Shown here: piece by piece, positions 6,299-9,155 of the stretch | How positions within the stretch are numbered: the first letter of the stretch is position 1 | Layout of the letters: each line of letters opens with the position of its first letter | DNA from: Blastococcus sp. | GTDB taxonomy: Bacteria > Actinomycetota > Actinomycetes > Mycobacteriales > Geodermatophilaceae | NCBI GenBank assembly: GCA_025963345.1 | Contig: JAOPUS010000317.1 | Span: 1 to 9,155 of the forward strand | DNA: 9,155 bases | Direction of reading: 5' to 3' | Translations under genes and position numbers: made by a program | Notes under the pieces: generated by a model | The model's input: only the letters and a program-made list of their open reading frames with translations | Databases searched by the model: none | Told to the model about the DNA's origin: nothing

Positions 6299-7507
6299 TC
6301 AGGCGGTGAGGACCACGGGCAGTTCGGCGAGGCCGCGGATCACGAACTCCGGACGGCGCACCGGCTCGCCGCCCAGCTCGATCGACGACGTTCGGTCGAG
6401 CAGGGCTCCGAACGTGGCCTGCAGCTCGACACGGGCCAACGGCGCCCCGATGCAGAAGTGGACCCCCGCGCCGAAGGTGATGTGCGGGTTCTCGGTGCGG
6501 CCGACGTCCAGGGTCTCCGGGTCGGCGAAGACCGCGGAGTCGTGGTTGGCCGAGCCCAGCAGCGCGGCGATCTTCTGGCCCTTCCCGACCGTGATCCCGC
6601 CGATCTCGACGTCCTCGGTGGCGGTGCGCTCGAACAGCTGCAGCGGGGAGTCGAAGCGCATGAGCTCCTCGATCGCGGTCGGCAACAGGGAGCGGTCGTC
6701 GCGCAGCCGCTGCAGCTGGTCGGGGTTGCGCAGCAGCGCGAGCGTGCCGTTGCCGGTGACGTTGACCGTCGCCTCATGGCCGGCGTTCAGCAGCAGGATG
6801 CAGGTGGTGACCAGCTCGTCCTCGGTGAGCTTGTCGCCGTCGGCATCCCGCACGGTGACCAGGTGGCTGACCAGGTCGTCGCCCGGGTTCTTCCGGCGCT
6901 CGGCGGCCAGCCCGCGCAGGTAGGCCACGAACTCGTCGGCGGCCCGCTCGGCGTCGTCCTCGCGCTGCCGCGTGCGCTCGTACTCGTACATCTTCACGAT
7001 CGCGTTGGACCACGGCCGCAGCAGATGACGGTCGGCGTCGGGTACCCCGAGCAGCTCGGCGATGACGGCGACCGGCAGCTGCTCGGCCATCCCGGTGAGC
7101 AGGTCGACCGGCCGGGAGCCCGCCGACTCCTCCAGCAGATCGTCGACCAGGCGGCCGGCGAGGTCCTCGACCCACGGCCGCAGCCGCTCGACGTGCCCGC
7201 GGGCGAACGCGGTACTGATCAGCCGCCGCAGCCGGGTGTGGTGCGGCGGCTCCATCTCCAGGATCGCGTTGCGGTGGATGAGGTTGAAGCTCTCGAACCG
7301 CTCGCCCGGTGCCTTGTCCTGCCAGATCCGGCCCAGCCGCCGGTCCCGCAGGACGGCGTTGGACTCCGGGTGCGTGAACGCCAGCCAGAGCCCCAGCCCC
7401 TCGTGCCACTGCACCGGCGCAACCGCGCGGGCCCGGGCGAACGCGGGGTAGGGATCGGCGACGACGGCGGGATCGGTGAGGTCGAGCGGGGCGGGGGCCG
7501 AGGTCAC
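6299..7507 (-). CDS. Cytochrome P450 (bacterial class I, soluble)
   Basis: The protein is 402 aa from GTG 7507, the usual length of soluble bacterial P450s. The heme loop FGAGVHFCIGAPLARVEL places the axial thiolate at Cys352. The K-helix ExxR is Glu281-Arg284 in EELMR. The I-helix reads LLNAGHEATVN with His244-Glu245; Ala246 stands where most P450s have the proton-relay Thr. There is no membrane anchor, so it should take electrons from a ferredoxin and reductase, neither of which is encoded here, and insert oxygen into a small hydrophobic substrate that cannot be named. The GTG is chosen because a TAGGCT -10 lies exactly seven bases upstream and LDLTDPAVVADPYPAFARAR follows at the normal place. 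A longer reading from 7621 or 7567 would overlap the SEC-C gene with an Ala/Arg-rich lead unlike the family. The acyl-CoA ligase lies downstream on the same strand, past a remnant. Confidence 0.93.
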   Translation of the reverse strand: MTSAPAPLDLTDPAVVADPYPAFARARAVAPVQWHEGLGLWLAFTHPESNAVLRDRRLGRIWQDKAPGERFESFNLIHRNAILEMEPPHHTRLRRLISTAFARGHVERLRPWVEDLAGRLVDDLLEESAGSRPVDLLTGMAEQLPVAVIAELLGVPDADRHLLRPWSNAIVKMYEYERTRQREDDAERAADEFVAYLRGLAAERRKNPGDDLVSHLVTVRDADGDKLTEDELVTTCILLLNAGHEATVNVTGNGTLALLRNPDQLQRLRDDRSLLPTAIEELMRFDSPLQLFERTATEDVEIGGITVGKGQKIAALLGSANHDSAVFADPETLDVGRTENPHITFGAGVHFCIGAPLARVELQATFGALLDRTSSIELGGEPVRRPEFVIRGLAELPVVLTA

Positions 7508-7524
7508 GCCGGGGAGCCTAGGTG
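7508..7524 (-). promoter_or_regulatory. Leaderless promoter of the P450 gene (-10 TAGGCT)
   Basis: On the minus strand TAGGCT occupies 7520-7515 and seven bases (7514-7508) separate it from GTG 7507. With the four bases before it, it reads CACCTAGGCT, matching nine of ten bases of the promoter of the divergent SEC-C gene. There is no Shine-Dalgarno motif. The -35 region is not recognisable. Confidence 0.55.
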
Positions 7525-7548
7525 CCGCGACCGGGCGCTCCGCCGTCC

Positions 7549-7565
7549 CACCTACGCTGCTGCCC
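7549..7565 (+). promoter_or_regulatory. Leaderless promoter of the SEC-C gene (-10 TACGCT)
   Basis: TACGCT at 7553-7558 fits TANNNT and lies exactly seven bases before ATG 7566, so the mRNA probably starts at the initiation codon. The extended box CACCTACGCT (7549-7558) is an inverted copy, with one mismatch, of the P450 promoter box at 7524-7515. No clear -35 hexamer is visible. Confidence 0.55.
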
Positions 7566-8498
7566 ATGGCCACCCGCAAGCGCTCCTCCGCCCTCGCCGC
7601 CGCCGCGCCGGAGGGCGTCAACCCGAAGGCCCCGTGCCCGTGCGGCTCCGGACGCCGCTACAAGCACTGCCACGGCTCGGGCTACGCGCCGCCGGTGACC
7701 CGCCCCTTCGAGGGTCTTCCGGGCGAGGCCGACTGGGTCGCGATGCGTGAGCTCGTGCCCTCGGCCACCGCCACCCTCCGGACGACGGACGGCCGCGAGG
7801 TGACCCTGGCCAGCGTGCTGCCCGGCGGCACTCCCGCGCTGGTCCGCGCCAACGGCGAGATCATGCTCGGGGTCCAGATGCAGACCTCCTCCGACGACGT
7901 CAGCCGCGACATCGGGACGGCGCTGGCCGCCGCACTGGAGGCCCCCGCGGGTGCTCCGGTCGACCCGGGCCCGATCGGTGCGGCCGGTTCGGCCGGTCCC
8001 CGGCTGCAGGAGCAGCTCGACCCGACCGCGCCGTTCGACGTCGTCGTCCACGACGACTTCGGCTTCTGGCTGGAGGGCACCGACCCGGGCGCCGCGGCGC
8101 TGGCCGGGCTGGAGCACGCCAACGAGGCGATCCTGCCGACCGTGCGGCTGGCCGGTCTGGACGCCGCGTACTGGGTGCGGCCGGGCAACGAGCGGGCGCA
8201 TCTGCGCTGGGTGCGGCCCGAGCCCGAGGAGAAGCTGCTCGACGCGCTGGCCCGGCTCTCGGCGTCGGAGCAGATCCTGCTCGGCGACGGCACCCGGTAC
8301 GCCGGCGCCTTCCGCGCCCTCGGCCTCGTCGTCCCCGTGTGGGACCTGCCCGCCGACACCCCGGCGGAGGACTGGATCGCGCCGGCTCGTGAGTTCCAGA
8401 CCCGGTTGGAGCAGGCCCTCGCGGTGACCGAGCCGCTCACCTCCGACGAGCGACGCGCACGCGCCGGCCTGATCTCCCGCCAGATCACCCTGCGTTGA
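7566..8498 (+). CDS. SEC-C motif protein, DUF5926-type, function unknown
   Basis: The protein is 310 aa from ATG 7566. After a short basic and Ala-rich lead it has a SEC-C zinc motif, PCPCGSGRRYKHCHG (residues 23-37), with ligands Cys24, Cys26, Cys35 and probably His36. SEC-C is best known as the C-terminal metal-binding tail of SecA but occurs in many other proteins. The rest, about 270 residues, includes PFDVVVHDDFGFWLEGTDPG and resembles the actinobacterial DUF5926 family, which carries SEC-C at its N-terminus and has no assigned role. No signal peptide or membrane segment is seen, so it is probably cytosolic. It diverges from the P450 with 58 bp between starts, and a strong palindrome follows it. 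The start is supported by the -10 seven bases upstream. The SEC-C motif is certain; the DUF name comes from memory of the family; the function is unknown. Confidence 0.88.
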   Translation: MATRKRSSALAAAAPEGVNPKAPCPCGSGRRYKHCHGSGYAPPVTRPFEGLPGEADWVAMRELVPSATATLRTTDGREVTLASVLPGGTPALVRANGEIMLGVQMQTSSDDVSRDIGTALAAALEAPAGAPVDPGPIGAAGSAGPRLQEQLDPTAPFDVVVHDDFGFWLEGTDPGAAALAGLEHANEAILPTVRLAGLDAAYWVRPGNERAHLRWVRPEPEEKLLDALARLSASEQILLGDGTRYAGAFRALGLVVPVWDLPADTPAEDWIAPAREFQTRLEQALAVTEPLTSDERRARAGLISRQITLR

Positions 8499-8532
8499 TC
8501 CAGGGCGGCTGACGCACGCGGCTCGAACTCTC

Positions 8533-8594
8533 CAGGGGTGCTGCTCGCGCTCCGGGTGTCCTGCAGGACTCCGGGTGCACGAGCAGCACCCCTG
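8533..8594. repeat. 62-nt imperfect palindrome (27 of 31 pairs) after the SEC-C gene
   Basis: The outer arms CAGGGGTGCTGCTCG (8533-8547) and its exact complement (8580-8594) give 15 uninterrupted pairs. The inner 32 bases also fold on the same axis, ending in the 12-bp palindrome GTCCTGCAGGAC at 8558-8569. Only four positions fail to pair (8548/8579, 8551/8576, 8554/8573, 8557/8570), evenly three bases apart. The 9-mer CTCCGGGTG occurs twice in direct orientation, at 8550-8558 and 8569-8577. It begins 34 bp after the SEC-C stop and could end that transcript as a hairpin, although no T-run follows. It may instead be a dispersed palindromic repeat or a protein-binding site. Confidence 0.8.
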
Positions 8595-8634
8595 AGGCGT
8601 GTCCGGCGCCCCGTGTGACCGAGTGCATCCACAC

Positions 8635-9155
8635 ATGACGCCAGGGGCGCTGGACGAGTCCGCCGAGGTGCGGGTGGTCTGGAAGCCCGGCGAAGATGTG
8701 GATCTCCGGGCTCGACGCGCTGCGCAAGCCGCTGCTGCACCTGCACACCCAGGCCGACGCCGACCTGCCCTGGTCGACGATCGACATGGACTTCATGAAC
8801 CTCAATCAGGCCGCCCACGGCGACCGGGAGTACGGGTTCATGCTCACCCGCCTCCGCGTGCCCCGGACGACGGTCTCCGGGCACGTGTCGAACCCGCGGG
8901 TGCGCGCCCGGGTCGGCGGCTGGCGCGGGCGGCTGCCGGTGCCGCGGCGGCGCGGGGCCTGAAGCTGGCCCGGTTCGGCGACAACATGCGCAACGTCGCG
9001 GTGACCGAGGGCGACAAGGTCGAGGCCGAGATCCGGTTCGGGATGTCGGTGAACACCTGGGGGTCGACGACCTGGTCGCGGTCGTCGACGGCGTGGCCGA
9101 GTCGGCCGTGGACGCCCTGATCGCGGAGTACGCCGACCTCTACGAGATGTCCGCC
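8635..9155 (+). pseudogene. araA: Decayed araA (L-arabinose isomerase), cut by the right window edge
   Basis: Pieces in three frames reconstruct the N-terminal part of L-arabinose isomerase, the enzyme that converts L-arabinose to L-ribulose. At 8650-8688 LDESAEVRVVWKP ends at the point where the family continues for about 40 residues that are missing here. The next piece, from 8693 in another frame, is KMWISGLDALRKPLLHLHTQ, then STIDMDFMNLNQAAHGDREYG and VSGHVSNPRVRARVGGW. After about 8924 the frame changes again: LKLARFGDNMRNVAVTEGD and EAEIRFGMSVNTW. After about 9058 it changes once more: VDDLVAVVDGVAESAVDAL to the edge. The true N-terminus with its WFLTGSQ-like start is also absent; ATG 8635 only marks where similarity could begin. 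Two frame changes, one internal loss and a lost 5' end make function impossible. Neither araB nor araD is visible. Gene identity is secure; how far it continues is unknown. Confidence 0.88.

Noticed and set aside
7508..7621. A 38-residue N-terminal extension of the P450 from ATG 7621
   Set aside because: It would overlap the divergent SEC-C gene and is Ala/Arg/Gly-rich. GTG 7507 has a -10 at leaderless spacing and gives the usual P450 length.
6230..7750. A 506-codon plus-strand open frame across the P450
   Set aside because: It is antisense to a P450 with all catalytic motifs and has no recognisable domain; it is a codon-bias shadow.
8533..8594. The palindrome as a standard intrinsic terminator
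   Set aside because: No T-run follows the stem and the loop itself is palindromic, so I list it as a repeat and leave termination as one possibility.
7682..8884. Minus-strand open frames of about 370-400 codons opposite the SEC-C gene
   Set aside because: They are antisense to a protein with a clear zinc motif and have no family features of their own.
1..9155. CRISPR array, tRNA, rRNA, insertion sequence or att site
   Set aside because: I saw no evenly spaced repeats, no tRNA-like fold, no transposase or integrase fragments and no terminal inverted repeats.

Overview
The window is very GC-rich (by eye above 70%), with strong G/C in third codon positions, GTG starts and long antisense shadow ORFs. 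This points to a high-GC actinobacterium. The gene content (GlmL/MutL-type protein, DUF5926-type SEC-C protein, YdbS/YdbT-type PH proteins, actinobacterial class I P450) would suit a Geodermatophilaceae-like soil actinobacterium, but that placement is inference.

Layout, left to right. (1) 119-1219 (+) is an intact saccharopine-dehydrogenase-family oxidoreductase (trans-acting enoyl reductase type). A dead mutL/glmL (GlmL-type accessory protein of B12-dependent mutases) follows in GTGA overlap at 1216-1941; it is broken by several frameshifts and internal losses. (2) On the minus strand, 3918-1922 holds a translationally coupled pair of bacterial PH-domain (DUF304/bPH2) membrane proteins, a short YdbS-like one followed by a long three-PH YdbT-like one. 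(3) Divergent from them, 3967-4296 (+) encodes a single-domain rhodanese. It meets the next gene tail-to-tail on one shared CTAG. (4) 5909-4293 (-) is a complete fatty-acyl-CoA ligase. (5) 6298-5951 (-) is a frameshifted, N-terminally truncated remnant of a probable exported protein. (6) 7507-6299 (-) is a complete cytochrome P450. (7) 7566-8498 (+) is a SEC-C/DUF5926-type protein, divergent from the P450. (8) 8533-8594 is a 62-nt imperfect palindrome. (9) From about 8635 to the right edge lies a decayed araA (L-arabinose isomerase) with a lost segment and frameshifts.

How the parts relate. The PH pair is clearly one unit (GTGA stop/start overlap, same fold). The acyl-CoA ligase and P450 share a strand and could belong to lipid or hydrophobic-substrate oxidation, but a dead gene separates them and each may have its own promoter. 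Several intact genes seem to be expressed from leaderless transcripts: a TANNNT -10 hexamer lies exactly 7 nt before the start codon at 119 (+), 7507 (-) and 7566 (+), which also fixes those starts.

The most notable features are three independent decayed genes in 9 kb, the mirrored leaderless promoters between the P450 and SEC-C genes, the 62-nt palindrome, a 27-bp in-frame duplication of the YdbT-like start, and a P450 with Ala in place of the I-helix Thr. I see no convincing new defence or biosynthetic system, no tRNA/rRNA, no CRISPR array and no insertion sequence.
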